From Achromobacter kerstersii (GTDB lineage: Bacteria > Pseudomonadota > Gammaproteobacteria > Burkholderiales > Burkholderiaceae_B): 64,000 nucleotides of DNA. Both the position numbers and the translations under genes were made by a program. Under the pieces are notes generated by a model. That model did not search any database. It was not told the DNA's origin and saw only the letters and a list, made by a program, of their open reading frames with translations. Shown one piece after another: positions 25,505 through 33,762 of the stretch (positions are counted from its first letter, which is position 1; each line of letters starts with the position of its first letter). Where the stretch lies: positions 310,001-374,000 of the forward strand of contig NZ_CADIJQ010000003.1 in assembly GCF_902859595.1 (NCBI RefSeq). Direction: 5' to 3'.

Positions 25505-26349
25505 GTTCCGGACTCCACCCGCCACGACGGCTCGCGCTTTTCCAGGAACGCCGCGACGCCTTCGCGGGCCTCATCCGTGCTGCGGCAAGCCGCGATGCGT
25601 TCGACCGTGTCGTTGATGAGCGCGGCGTTGACGGGTTGCCCGGCGAAGTCTCGCACCAGCCGTTTGCTGGCCTGTACGGCGTCGGGGCCATTGGCGCACA
25701 ACGTGCGGCAGATGGCGTTGGCGGTGTCGTGCAAGTGTTCGGCCGGCACCACCTCGTGCAGCAGGCCCAGGCGCAGCGCGGTGGCGGCGTCGAAGCGCTC
25801 GGCCGTCAGGAAGTATCGATTGGCCGCGCGCTCGCCCATGGCGCGGATCACATAGGGGCTGATCGTGGCGGGCAGCAGGCCCAGCCGGGTTTCGGACAAG
25901 CAGAAGTGCGCGCTGTCTGCCGCCACCGCGATGTCGCAGGTCGACAGCAGGCCCATGCCGCCCGCGTAGGCGTCGCCGTTCACGCAGGCGACGACGGGTT
26001 TGGGGCATGACCAAATGGTGTGCAGCATGTCGGCCAGCCGGCCGGCGTCGGCGCGGTTGTCGGCGTCGGAGTAGGTGGCCATCTTGCGCATCCAGTTCAA
26101 GTCGCCGCCGGCGCAGAACGCCTTGCCCGCGCCCGTCAGCAGCAGTACGCGCACGCGGGGGTCTTCGCCCGCCTGCTTGACGGCGGTGGTCAGCGCGGCG
26201 ATCAGCGTTTCGTCGAATGCGTTGCGCATGTCGGGGCGGTTGAGCGTCAGGCGGACGATGGCGCCGTCGTAGGTGATGTCCAGCGGGGCAGACATCGGGG
26301 CAGACAGCGAGGCAGACAGCGGGCCAGACAGCGGGGTGGTCACAGTCAT
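25492..26349 (-). CDS. enoyl-CoA hydratase/isomerase family protein
   Basis: Crotonase-fold enzyme of 285 residues. The CoA-oxyanion motif AFCAGGDLNWMRKM and the second oxyanion loop GDAYAGGMGLLSTCDIAVAA are clear. 'CAGGDLNWM' plus the catalytic segment FCLSETRLGLLPATISPYV resembles methylglutaconyl-CoA hydratase and geranyl/isohexenylglutaconyl-CoA hydratases (LiuC/AtuE group). The ATG at 26349 follows a strong CGGAGG site; an upstream start was rejected. The first 25 residues carry a tetrapeptide repeat (LSGP-LSAS-LSAP-MSAP) from a 12-base tandem repeat, unusual for this family. Divergent from the SDR gene at 26487; the nearby TetR gene is the likely regulator. Role: hydration step in branched acyl-CoA or terpenoid acid breakdown. 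Confidence 0.88.
   Translation of the reverse strand: MTVTTPLSGPLSASLSAPMSAPLDITYDGAIVRLTLNRPDMRNAFDETLIAALTTAVKQAGEDPRVRVLLLTGAGKAFCAGGDLNWMRKMATYSDADNRADAGRLADMLHTIWSCPKPVVACVNGDAYAGGMGLLSTCDIAVAADSAHFCLSETRLGLLPATISPYVIRAMGERAANRYFLTAERFDAATALRLGLLHEVVPAEHLHDTANAICRTLCANGPDAVQASKRLVRDFAGQPVNAALINDTVERIAACRSTDEAREGVAAFLEKREPSWRVESGTHSI
26283..26333 (-). repeat. 12-bp in-frame tandem repeat in the enoyl-CoA hydratase N-terminus
   Basis: Four copies of a 12-base unit (plus strand: ggggcagacagc with small changes) encode four-residue units ending S-A/G-P/S. The repeat only lengthens a disordered N-terminal tail ahead of the crotonase fold, so copy number changes would not break the protein. 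Confidence 0.75.
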
Positions 26350-26486
26350 GCGGAACCTCCGGATATTTTGAATTTGGCTCAATTACGTTGGATGATAAAG
26401 CTGATGATTCCAGCCGTAAATCGGGCCACCCAGGATGACTTCTATAAAAATATTGAGTTATCCTCAAAAAAATAACGGAGCGAGAC

Positions 26487-27473
26487 ATGAATCCACTTTC
26501 CGACGGCCAGGCTGCCGGTACGCGCACTGATTCCCACGCCAATGCCGGCGCGGATTCACGATACGCGTCGGTTTTTCGGCCCGGTTTGTTCGACGGCAAG
26601 ACGGTTGTGGTGACGGGGGGCGGCAGCGGGTTGGGGCGCTGCACCGCGCACGAACTTGCGGCGCTTGGCGCCCGCCTGGCGCTGGTGGGCCGCAAGCAGG
26701 ACAAGCTGGATGCGGCGGCCGCTGAGCTTGCACGCATCTATCCGGAAGCCGCCGAGCGCATCAGCCTGCACGCCTGCGATATTCGCGATGAAGCCGGCGT
26801 GCGCGCCACGGTGTCTGACGTGCTGACCCGCCATGGCGCCATCGACGGGCTGTTCAATTGCGCGGGCGGGCAGTTTCCCGCGCCGCTGGACCGCATCAGT
26901 TTCAACGGCTGGAATGCCGTGGTGCAGAACAATCTGCACGGCACGTTCCTGATGGCGCGCGAGGTCTATACGCAGCACATGCGCCAGCACGGCGGGGCCA
27001 TCGTCAACATGTTGGCCGACATCTGGGGCGGCATGCCGGGCATGGGGCATTCGGGGGCGGCGCGCGCCGGGGTGTGGAACCTGACCGAAACCGCCGCCTG
27101 CGAATGGGCGCATGCCGGGGTGCGGGTCAATGCGGTGGCGCCGGGCTGGATCGCGTCCAGTGGCATGGACAGCTACGACGACCACTACCGCGCGGTGCTG
27201 CGCGAGCTGAAAACGAAGGTGCCGCTACAGCGCTTCGGCACCGAGGCCGAGCTGGCGGCAGCGGTGGTGTTCCTGCTGTCGCCCGCGGCGGCCTTCATCA
27301 ACGGCAGCGTCATCCGGGTGGATGGCGGGGTGCCCAACGCGCGCCATTCGTGGACGTTGCAGCCCGCCGAACGCGGCGAGGTCTACAACGGTTTTCCTCA
27401 GTACGTGGCGCCGTCCTTGTTTGCAGAACCCGCGCCGGGTTCGTCTGATTCGTCCGACGCTTCGGACGCCTGA
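26487..27473 (+). CDS. SDR family protein, citronellol/dienoyl-CoA reductase-like, without Tyr-Lys pair
   Basis: A 328-residue SDR. The cofactor motif TGGGSGLG is at residues 35-42 and FNCAGGQF stands at the NNAG site. The usual catalytic Tyr-x3-Lys is replaced: NMLADIWGGMPGMGHSGAAR puts Ser188 and Arg192 at those places. This WGGMPGMGHSGAAR version is that of proteins annotated as citronellol/citronellal dehydrogenase (AtuB/AtuG) and resembles dienoyl-CoA reductases, which use a different mechanism. The ribosome binding site GGAGCGAG precedes the ATG. The acidic Ser/Asp tail (residues 315-328) overlaps the end of the convergent TetR gene by 76 bases. Likely part of an acyl-CoA or terpenoid pathway with the hydratase and synthetase. 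Confidence 0.82.
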   Translation: MNPLSDGQAAGTRTDSHANAGADSRYASVFRPGLFDGKTVVVTGGGSGLGRCTAHELAALGARLALVGRKQDKLDAAAAELARIYPEAAERISLHACDIRDEAGVRATVSDVLTRHGAIDGLFNCAGGQFPAPLDRISFNGWNAVVQNNLHGTFLMAREVYTQHMRQHGGAIVNMLADIWGGMPGMGHSGAARAGVWNLTETAACEWAHAGVRVNAVAPGWIASSGMDSYDDHYRAVLRELKTKVPLQRFGTEAELAAAVVFLLSPAAAFINGSVIRVDGGVPNARHSWTLQPAERGEVYNGFPQYVAPSLFAEPAPGSSDSSDASDA

Positions 27474-28162
27474 AGCCGATGCAGCGCGTCGCGCACTTCG
27501 CCGCGGAACCGGGCCAGCGCCAGCGTGTCCTGGCGCGGCGGCTGCAAGGCCTGCCACAGAAAGCCGACCAACTGGTCGGCGGTGGCGGCCACGTCCACGC
27601 GCGCGCCGCGCAGAATGGCGTCCCACAGCACATGCTCCATCGGGCCATACACGGTGGACCGCAGCAAGCGCAGCGGCATGTCGCGCCGAATGTCGCCGTC
27701 CGCCTGGCCCTGCGCCAGAATTCGCATCAGCGGCGCGGTGTAGCGGCGTTGCAGCCCGGCGTAGACCTCGCCGAAATCATCGTTGCGCGCGCGCCCTTCG
27801 GACAAAATGAACGCGCACAGCCCCGGCCCCTCGGCCAGCAGATGCCGCAAATGCGCATGCACCAGATAGTGCAATTGCGCGCGCGCACCCTGCACATGGG
27901 GCAGGCTGTCTTCCACCTTGGCGATGATTTCGTCATACCAATCGCCGATCACCCGCACGCACAGTTCACGTTTGCCGCCGAAGTACGTAAAGATGGTGGC
28001 TTCGGACACGCCCAGCCGCTGCGCGATGTCGGTCGTCGTGGCGGCCTGGAAGCCGGCCTCGGAAAAGACCTGGCGGGCCATGTGCAGGATGTCGCGTATC
28101 CGCTGCTCGGACTTGGCGCTGGCAGGCGGGCGGCGTATCGGTACGGCGGGGGTTTTTTCCAT
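27398..28162 (-). CDS. TetR/AcrR family regulator
   Basis: A 254-residue repressor. Residues 18-65 form the TetR DNA-binding domain, with recognition-helix segment TTDIAQRLGVSEATIFTYFG. The rest is an all-helical ligand domain with a long low-complexity tail (SEASDESDEPGAG) that lies antisense to the 3' end of the SDR gene. It is divergent from the acyl-CoA synthetase gene at 28266, with 103 bases between, and stands inside the acyl-CoA group, so it most likely represses this group and is released by an acyl-CoA ligand, as FadR/PsrA-type TetR proteins are. Confidence 0.88.
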   Translation of the reverse strand: MEKTPAVPIRRPPASAKSEQRIRDILHMARQVFSEAGFQAATTTDIAQRLGVSEATIFTYFGGKRELCVRVIGDWYDEIIAKVEDSLPHVQGARAQLHYLVHAHLRHLLAEGPGLCAFILSEGRARNDDFGEVYAGLQRRYTAPLMRILAQGQADGDIRRDMPLRLLRSTVYGPMEHVLWDAILRGARVDVAATADQLVGFLWQALQPPRQDTLALARFRGEVRDALHRLQASEASDESDEPGAGSANKDGATY

Positions 28163-28265
28163 GCGGACGGCGGTGGGGCGGGTAGGCGGAGCTTATTATT
28201 GAGCCAGGGTCAAGCCGGTAGAGCAAGCCCCTGGATGAATCCATAACAACATCAGAGACAAAATC

Positions 28266-29894
28266 ATGCTGTCCCGAGCCGGATCTTATAAGCAGCTTGT
28301 GTCCGAATTCCAATGGCAGGTGCCGGCGGCGTTCAACATCGGCGTCGACGCCTGCGACAAATGGGCCGACGGCAGCGGCCGCCTGGCCCTGATCTTCGAA
28401 AAGAGCGACGGCGCGCAAACGCGCTACTCGTTTGACGACATCAAGGAACAGTCCAACCGCCTGGCGCACAGCCTGGCCCGCCACGGCGTGCGGCGCGGCG
28501 ACCGCGTGGCGGTGTATTTGCCGCAGGCGCCTGAAACGGCCATGACCCATATCGCCGTCTACAAGATGGGCGCGGTGGCGGTGCCGCTCTTTACGCTGTT
28601 TGGCGTGGACGCCATTCAGTACCGGCTGGCCAATAGCGGCGCGGCCGCGCTGGTGACAGACACGGAAGGTTGCCGCAAGCTGCGCGAGATTCGCGCGAGC
28701 CTGCCGGATTTGAAAGTCATCTATTGCATTGATGGTGACGGCGACGGCGACGGCGAGGCCGTGCCGTTTCACCCGGCGCTGGCCGCCGAGTCCCCCGACT
28801 ACACCCCGGTGCAGACGGCGGCCGACGACCCGGCCGTGATCATCTACACATCCGGCACCACCGGCAAGCCCAAGGGCGCGCTGCACGCGCATCGCGTGTT
28901 GCTGGGCCATCTGCCGGGCGTGGAGATGTCGCATGAATTTTTCCCCGAGAACGCCGCCCTGATGTGGACGCCGGCCGACTGGGCCTGGATTGGCGGGCTG
29001 CTGGATGTGTTGCTGCCCGCCTGGCACCACGGCGTGCCGGTGCTGGCGCGCCGCTTCGAAAAGTTTGACGGCACGTCTGCCCTGGAGCTGATGGCGCGCC
29101 ACGGCGTGACGCACACCTTCCTGCCTCCCACCGCGCTGAAGATGATGCGCGGGTCGGCTTACCCGGAAGGCGCGAGGCCGTTGGCGCTGCGCTCGGTGGC
29201 AAGCGGCGGGGAATCGCTGGGCGCTGAACTTATCGACTGGGGCCGCCGCGTGCTGGGCGTGACCATCAACGAGTTCTACGGTCAGACCGAATGCAATATG
29301 TTGGTGTCGTCGTGCTCGTCGCTGTTTGACCCGGAAATCGGGTCAATCGGCCGCGCCGCGCCGGGCCATCGGGTGGTTATTGTGGATGACCAAGGCGTTG
29401 AAGTGGCCGATGGACAAGAGGGCAACATCGGCGTACTGCGGCCGGACCCGGTCATGTTCCTGGGCTACTGGAACAACCCCGAGGCCACCGCCGAAAAATT
29501 CGTGGGCGACGTCTTGCTGACAGGCGACTTGGGCGTGCGCGACGCCCAGGGCTTCATCCGTTTCGTGGGCCGCAACGACGACGTCATCACCAGCGCGGGC
29601 TACCGCATCGGCCCGGCCCCCATCGAAGACTGCCTGATCGGTCACCCCGCCGTGCGCATGGCGGCGGTGGTGGGCGTGCCGGATGCGCAGCGTACCGAAA
29701 TCGTCATGGCCTATGTGGTGCTGAATGAGGGCGTCGAGGGCAATGACGAACTCGTCAAAGCCTTGCAGGCGCACGTGCGCACCCGGCTGGCCGCCCATGA
29801 GTACCCGCGCGCCATCCGGTTTGTAACCAGTTTGCCAACTACGGCCACCGGCAAGATCATCCGCAGGGAGCTGCGTGACGGCACCTATGCTTGA
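28266..29894 (+). CDS. AMP-dependent acyl-CoA synthetase (medium-chain/ACSM type)
   Basis: A 542-residue acyl-adenylate-forming ligase. The P-loop motif IIYTSGTTGKPKGAL is at about residues 192-206. Other core motifs: NEFYGQTECN, LTGDLGVRDAQGFIRFVGR (ATP ribose Asp and hinge), and the C-terminal catalytic lysine in TATGKIIRRELR. Length and 'EFYGQTE' match acetyl-/medium-chain acyl-CoA synthetases. It makes acyl-CoA from a free acid, ATP and CoA, the entry step for the hydratase and SDR next to it. Divergent from the TetR gene. The natural acid is not known. Confidence 0.9.
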   Translation: MLSRAGSYKQLVSEFQWQVPAAFNIGVDACDKWADGSGRLALIFEKSDGAQTRYSFDDIKEQSNRLAHSLARHGVRRGDRVAVYLPQAPETAMTHIAVYKMGAVAVPLFTLFGVDAIQYRLANSGAAALVTDTEGCRKLREIRASLPDLKVIYCIDGDGDGDGEAVPFHPALAAESPDYTPVQTAADDPAVIIYTSGTTGKPKGALHAHRVLLGHLPGVEMSHEFFPENAALMWTPADWAWIGGLLDVLLPAWHHGVPVLARRFEKFDGTSALELMARHGVTHTFLPPTALKMMRGSAYPEGARPLALRSVASGGESLGAELIDWGRRVLGVTINEFYGQTECNMLVSSCSSLFDPEIGSIGRAAPGHRVVIVDDQGVEVADGQEGNIGVLRPDPVMFLGYWNNPEATAEKFVGDVLLTGDLGVRDAQGFIRFVGRNDDVITSAGYRIGPAPIEDCLIGHPAVRMAAVVGVPDAQRTEIVMAYVVLNEGVEGNDELVKALQAHVRTRLAAHEYPRAIRFVTSLPTTATGKIIRRELRDGTYA

Positions 29895-29933
29895 GCCGTC
29901 TCAACCCGTGACAATCTCGTCCATGTGGATGGG

Positions 29934-29964
29934 TTGACGGGTTGCCCAGCGCTGCAAGTATGAT
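29934..29964 (+). promoter_or_regulatory. candidate sigma70 promoter of pckG
   Basis: TTGACG (29934-29939) and TATGAT (29959-29964) are good -35 and -10 elements, but the 19-base spacer is longer than ideal. A start near 29971 would put the hairpin at 29977-30004 at the very 5' end of the mRNA. Confidence 0.45.
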
Positions 29965-29976
29965 GGCGCAAATTGC

Positions 29977-30004
29977 ATACGGCCCCACACAATTGGGGCC
30001 GTAT
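29977..30004 (+). promoter_or_regulatory. perfect 10-bp hairpin in the pckG leader
   Basis: A perfect inverted repeat (atacggcccc / ggggccgtat) with an 8-base loop ends 31 bases before the pckG start codon. It could be an mRNA-stabilising 5' hairpin, an operator, or an early terminator of the preceding gene; no T-run follows. Confidence 0.5.
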
Positions 30005-30035
30005 CACCATTAGTCAAAGCATGGAGATAGCCCCA

Positions 30036-31892
30036 ATGAATAAGCCATTGGATGGGGGTTTGGCCGCGTTGAACGTGCCAGCCTACGTCAAGCATCGCGG
30101 CCTGGTCGACTGGGTAGCCAGTTTTGTTGCACTGGCCAAGCCGGATCGCGTCGTGTGGTGCGACGGCTCGCAAGAAGAATATGACCGCCTGTGTGAACAG
30201 ATGGTCCAAGCCGGCACCATGCGCCGGCTCAACCCCGCCAAGCGGCCCAATTCTTTCCTGGCGTGCTCGGACCCGTCCGACGTGGCGCGCGTGGAAGACC
30301 GCACCTTCATCTGTTCCGACCGGCCGGAAGACGCCGGCCCCACGAACAACTGGGCCGATCCGGCCGAGATGCGCGACACCTTGAACGGCCTGTTCGACGG
30401 GGCCATGCGCGGCCGCACGCTGTACGTCGTGCCGTTCTCGATGGGCCCGCTGGGCTCCGACATCGCCCACATTGGCGTTGAACTGTCTGACAGCCCGTAC
30501 GTGGCCGTCAACATGCGCATCATGACGCGCATGGGCAAGCAGGTGTATGACGTGCTGGGCGCCGATGGTGACTTCGTGCCTTGCGTGCATTCCGTGGGCA
30601 AGCCCCTGGCCGACGGCGAAGCCGACGTGGCCTGGCCGTGCAACCCCACCAAGTACATCGTGCATTTCCCCAAGAGCCGCGAAATCTGGAGCTTTGGTTC
30701 CGGCTACGGCGGCAACGCGCTGCTGGGCAAGAAGTGCTTCGCGCTGCGCATCGCGTCCACCATGGGCCGCGACCAGGGCTGGCTGGCCGAACACATGCTG
30801 ATTTTGGGCGTGACTTCGCCCAAGGGCCGCAAGTACCACGTGGCGGCGGCGTTCCCGTCCGCCTGCGGCAAGACCAACTTCGCCATGCTGATTCCGCCGC
30901 AAGGCATGGACGGCTGGAAGGTCACGACCATTGGCGATGACATCGCCTGGATCAAACCCGGCCCCGACGGCCGCCTGCACGCCATCAACCCGGAAGCCGG
31001 CTATTTCGGCGTGGCCCCGGGCACCAGCGAGCAGACCAACTTCAACGCCATGGCCACCTTGAAGGCCAACGTCATCTTCACCAACGTGGCGCTGACCGAT
31101 GACGGCGACGTCTGGTGGGAAGGCATGACCGACACGCCGCCCGCGCACCTGATCGACTGGCAAGGCCAGGACTGGACGCCCGCCATCGCGCGCGAAACCG
31201 GCCGCAAGGCCGCGCACCCGAACGCGCGCTTCACGGCGCCCGCCGCGCAATGCCCGTCCATCGACCCCGAATGGGAAAACCCGAAGGGCGTCGTCATCGA
31301 CGCGTTCATCTTCGGCGGCCGCCGCTCCACCACCGTGCCGCTGGTGACCGAAGCGCGCAACTGGGTCGAAGGCGTCTACATGGCCGCCACCATGGGTTCG
31401 GAAACCACCGCCGCCGCCGCCGGGCAGCAAGGCGTGGTGCGCCGCGACCCGTTCGCCATGCTGCCGTTCTGCGGCTACAACATGAGCGACTACTTCAACC
31501 ACTGGCTGAAGCTGGGCAAGCAACTGGAAGCCACCGGCGCCACCTTGCCGCGCATCTACTGCGTCAACTGGTTCCGCAAGGGCCCAGATGGCAAGTTCGT
31601 GTGGCCGGGCTTTGGTGAAAACATGCGCGTGCTGCGCTGGATGCTGGGCCGCATCGACGGCCAGTCCAAGGGTGTGGACCAGGTGTTTGGCGTGTCGCCC
31701 AGCTACCAGGACATCGACTGGACCGGGCTGGAATTCACGCCCGACAAGTTTGAGCAAGTCATGTCGGTGGATGCCGGCGCGTGGCGCGACGAGCTGGCGC
31801 TGCACGACGAGCTGTTTACCCAACTGGCGGCGGGCTTGCCTGAAGACCTGCCGTCCACCAAGACGAAGATCGAAGGACGACTGGCGGCCTGA
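30036..31892 (+). CDS. pckG: phosphoenolpyruvate carboxykinase (GTP)
   Basis: A 618-residue cytosolic enzyme that turns oxaloacetate and GTP into PEP, GDP and CO2, the first step of gluconeogenesis. The P-loop kinase motif [13 protein letters not shown] holds Cys277 and Lys279; [10 protein letters not shown] is the kinase-2/metal motif. [11 protein letters not shown] and the substrate loop FSMGPLGS are typical. Length fits the GTP-dependent family, not the shorter ATP form. The ATG at 30036 with a GGAG site was preferred to an upstream ATG. A strong terminator follows. It is monocistronic, with its own likely promoter; the preceding acyl-CoA genes fit growth on acids that need gluconeogenesis. 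Confidence 0.97.
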   Translation: MNKPLDGGLAALNVPAYVKHRGLVDWVASFVALAKPDRVVWCDGSQEEYDRLCEQMVQAGTMRRLNPAKRPNSFLACSDPSDVARVEDRTFICSDRPEDAGPTNNWADPAEMRDTLNGLFDGAMRGRTLYVVPFSMGPLGSDIAHIGVELSDSPYVAVNMRIMTRMGKQVYDVLGADGDFVPCVHSVGKPLADGEADVAWPCNPTKYIVHFPKSREIWSFGSGYGGNALLGKKCFALRIASTMGRDQGWLAEHMLILGVTSPKGRKYHVAAAFPSACGKTNFAMLIPPQGMDGWKVTTIGDDIAWIKPGPDGRLHAINPEAGYFGVAPGTSEQTNFNAMATLKANVIFTNVALTDDGDVWWEGMTDTPPAHLIDWQGQDWTPAIARETGRKAAHPNARFTAPAAQCPSIDPEWENPKGVVIDAFIFGGRRSTTVPLVTEARNWVEGVYMAATMGSETTAAAAGQQGVVRRDPFAMLPFCGYNMSDYFNHWLKLGKQLEATGATLPRIYCVNWFRKGPDGKFVWPGFGENMRVLRWMLGRIDGQSKGVDQVFGVSPSYQDIDWTGLEFTPDKFEQVMSVDAGAWRDELALHDELFTQLAAGLPEDLPSTKTKIEGRLAA

Positions 31893-31972
31893 TCTGCCAG
31901 GCTTGGACCGGTGTGCTGAATGTGTAGCTGAGCGTTTAGCCGGTGCCGGTTAGCTGAACCGCACTCTGATCT

Positions 31973-32009
31973 GCCCGCGCGCCCCATCGGCGCGCGGGCT
32001 TTTTCTTTT
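31973..32009 (+). terminator. rho-independent terminator of pckG
   Basis: An 11-bp perfect GC stem (31973-31983 with 31989-31999), a 5-base loop and the run tttttctttt (32000-32009). It begins 80 bases after the pckG stop. Confidence 0.93.
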
Positions 32010-32061
32010 CCGCTGGGCGGATCGCACCACCCCGCCGCAGATCACAAGGCACAATGCGTTC

Positions 32062-32691
32062 ATGAAACTCGATCCGGAAGACCTGGCCAAGATCTCCTCA
32101 TTGACCTTGGCGCATTACGAAGAGAACGCGGTGTCGTTTGAAGCGGGCACCCGCGACCACGACGTCAGCCAGAACATCGCGGCCTTGCTTCGGCATATCC
32201 CGGGCGCACCACCCTACGACATCCTGGACCTGGGCTGCGGCCCCGGCCGCGATCTCAAGACCTTTGCCGCCTTGGGGCACCGGCCGGTGGGGCTGGACGG
32301 CACGCCCAGTTTCGTCGATATGGCGCGCGCGGCCAGCGGCTGCGAGGTCTGGCAGCAGGACTTCCTGCAACTGGCGCTGCCCGCCGAGCGCTTTGACGGC
32401 ATCTACGCCAACGCGGTGCTGTTCCATGTGCCGGGCCAGGAATTGCCGCGTGTGCTGCGCGAATTGTGGACGGCGTTGCGGCCGGGCGGCGTGCTGTTCA
32501 GCTCCAACCCGCGCGGTGGCAACCAGGAAGGGTGGAATCGCGGGCGCTATGGCGCGTATCACGACCTGGACGGCTGGCGCGCGTTGATGACAAACGCGGG
32601 CTTTGAAGAGCTGGAACACTATTACCGGCCGGATGGCTTGCCGCGTGAGCAGCAGCCTTGGCTGGCCAGTGTGTGGCGGCGGGTGGGGTAG
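32062..32691 (+). CDS. class I SAM-dependent methyltransferase
   Basis: A 209-residue Rossmann-fold methyltransferase. Motif I is ILDLGCGPGRDLKTF (residues 54-68), followed by the acidic residue in PVGLDGTPSF; motif 'FDGIYANAVLFHVP' and the post-motif ALRPGGVLFSS are standard. The start ATG is 52 bases after the pckG terminator, so it has its own transcript. The acceptor is unknown; small-molecule methyltransferases of this size (for example acting on quinone-like, tellurite or thiol acceptors) look alike. Confidence 0.85.
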   Translation: MKLDPEDLAKISSLTLAHYEENAVSFEAGTRDHDVSQNIAALLRHIPGAPPYDILDLGCGPGRDLKTFAALGHRPVGLDGTPSFVDMARAASGCEVWQQDFLQLALPAERFDGIYANAVLFHVPGQELPRVLRELWTALRPGGVLFSSNPRGGNQEGWNRGRYGAYHDLDGWRALMTNAGFEELEHYYRPDGLPREQQPWLASVWRRVG

Positions 32692-32878
32692 GGCGGCGCC
32701 GCGCGCTTGCAGGAATCGGACAGGCGCCGCGAATTTCGGCCAGGTCCGTCGACATAGATCAGACTTTCATCGAATAGCCGCAGTCGGCGGATAGCCGCCG
32801 CCGGATCTGGCTACCGGGGCGGCCGTCCGCAGCGCCAGTATTCACCTCATCCAATCAGCACTGCGATGAGGTGATGCG

Positions 32879-33697
32879 ATGAAAGGTCTGGAAAACAAAG
32901 TCGCCATTGTGACGGGCGGCGCCACGCTGATCGGCGCGGGCGTTGTCCACGTATTGCGCGCCAAGGGCGTGCGCGTGGCGCTCTTCGATATCGACGCCGC
33001 CAATGGCGAACGCGTGGCCGCGGCTGACAAGGCCGGCGAACGCGTCGCCTCGGCCGGCAAGGCAGGCACGCGCTTCTGGCCGGTGGACATCACCGACGAC
33101 GCACAACTGGCGCGCGGCGTGGCGGATGTGGCTGCCCACTTCGGGCGCATCGATTATCTGGTCAACCTGGCCGCCACCTATCTGGACGACGGCGCTGCAT
33201 CCGGCCGCGCCGACTGGTTGCGCGCGTTGGACATCAACGTGGTCAGCGCCGTGATGGCGGCGCGTGCGGTCCACCCGCATCTGGTCGCCGCAGGCGGCGG
33301 CGCCATCGTCAACTTCACCAGCATCTCGTCGCGCGTGGCGCAGACGGGCCGATGGCTTTATCCCGTATCCAAGGCCGCGCTGCTGCAAGTGACCCGCAGC
33401 CTGGCGATGGATTACGCCGCCGACCGCATCCGCGTGAATTCCGTCTCGCCGGGTTGGACATGGTCGCGCGTGATGGACGAGCTGACCCAAGGCGACCGCG
33501 CCAAGACCGACCGCGTTGCCGCCGACTACCACCTGCTGGGCCGCGCGGGCGACCCGGCGGAAGTGGCCGAAGTCGTGGCGTTTTTGCTGTCCGACCACGC
33601 CAGTTTCGTGACCGGCGCCGACTACGCGGTGGATGGCGGCTATTCCGCCATGGGCCCGGAGCAGGCGCGTCCCGCCATCCCGCGTCTGGCCGAGTAA
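32879..33697 (+). CDS. SDR family oxidoreductase, first gene of the StyA-like operon
   Basis: A 272-residue classical SDR. The cofactor motif is TGGATLIG (residues 13-20). The catalytic set is complete: NFTSISSRV (Ser), YPVSKAALLQ (Tyr, Lys), and it ends with VTGADYAVDGGYSAM. An extra Ala/Gly/Lys-rich stretch (AADKAGERVASAGKAG, near residue 48) looks like a small internal duplication. The ribosome binding site GAGGTGATGCG precedes the ATG. It starts a run of five genes ending at 38079. By analogy with indole/styrene oxidation gene groups, it may oxidise a diol or alcohol made by the monooxygenase; this is inference. Confidence 0.85.
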   Translation: MKGLENKVAIVTGGATLIGAGVVHVLRAKGVRVALFDIDAANGERVAAADKAGERVASAGKAGTRFWPVDITDDAQLARGVADVAAHFGRIDYLVNLAATYLDDGAASGRADWLRALDINVVSAVMAARAVHPHLVAAGGGAIVNFTSISSRVAQTGRWLYPVSKAALLQVTRSLAMDYAADRIRVNSVSPGWTWSRVMDELTQGDRAKTDRVAADYHLLGRAGDPAEVAEVVAFLLSDHASFVTGADYAVDGGYSAMGPEQARPAIPRLAE

Positions 33698-33762
33698 GCG
33701 CGCCGCCTTGCCACTACCGGCCCGCGCGCGCAGCGGCGGAGCCAGCAATCCAAAGGAGAGTA

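Noticed and set aside
29901-31823. A 640-codon minus-strand frame opposite pckG
   Set aside because: It is a product of GC-rich third positions on the pckG strand; the protein is His/Arg/Ala-rich with no domains, while pckG is certain.
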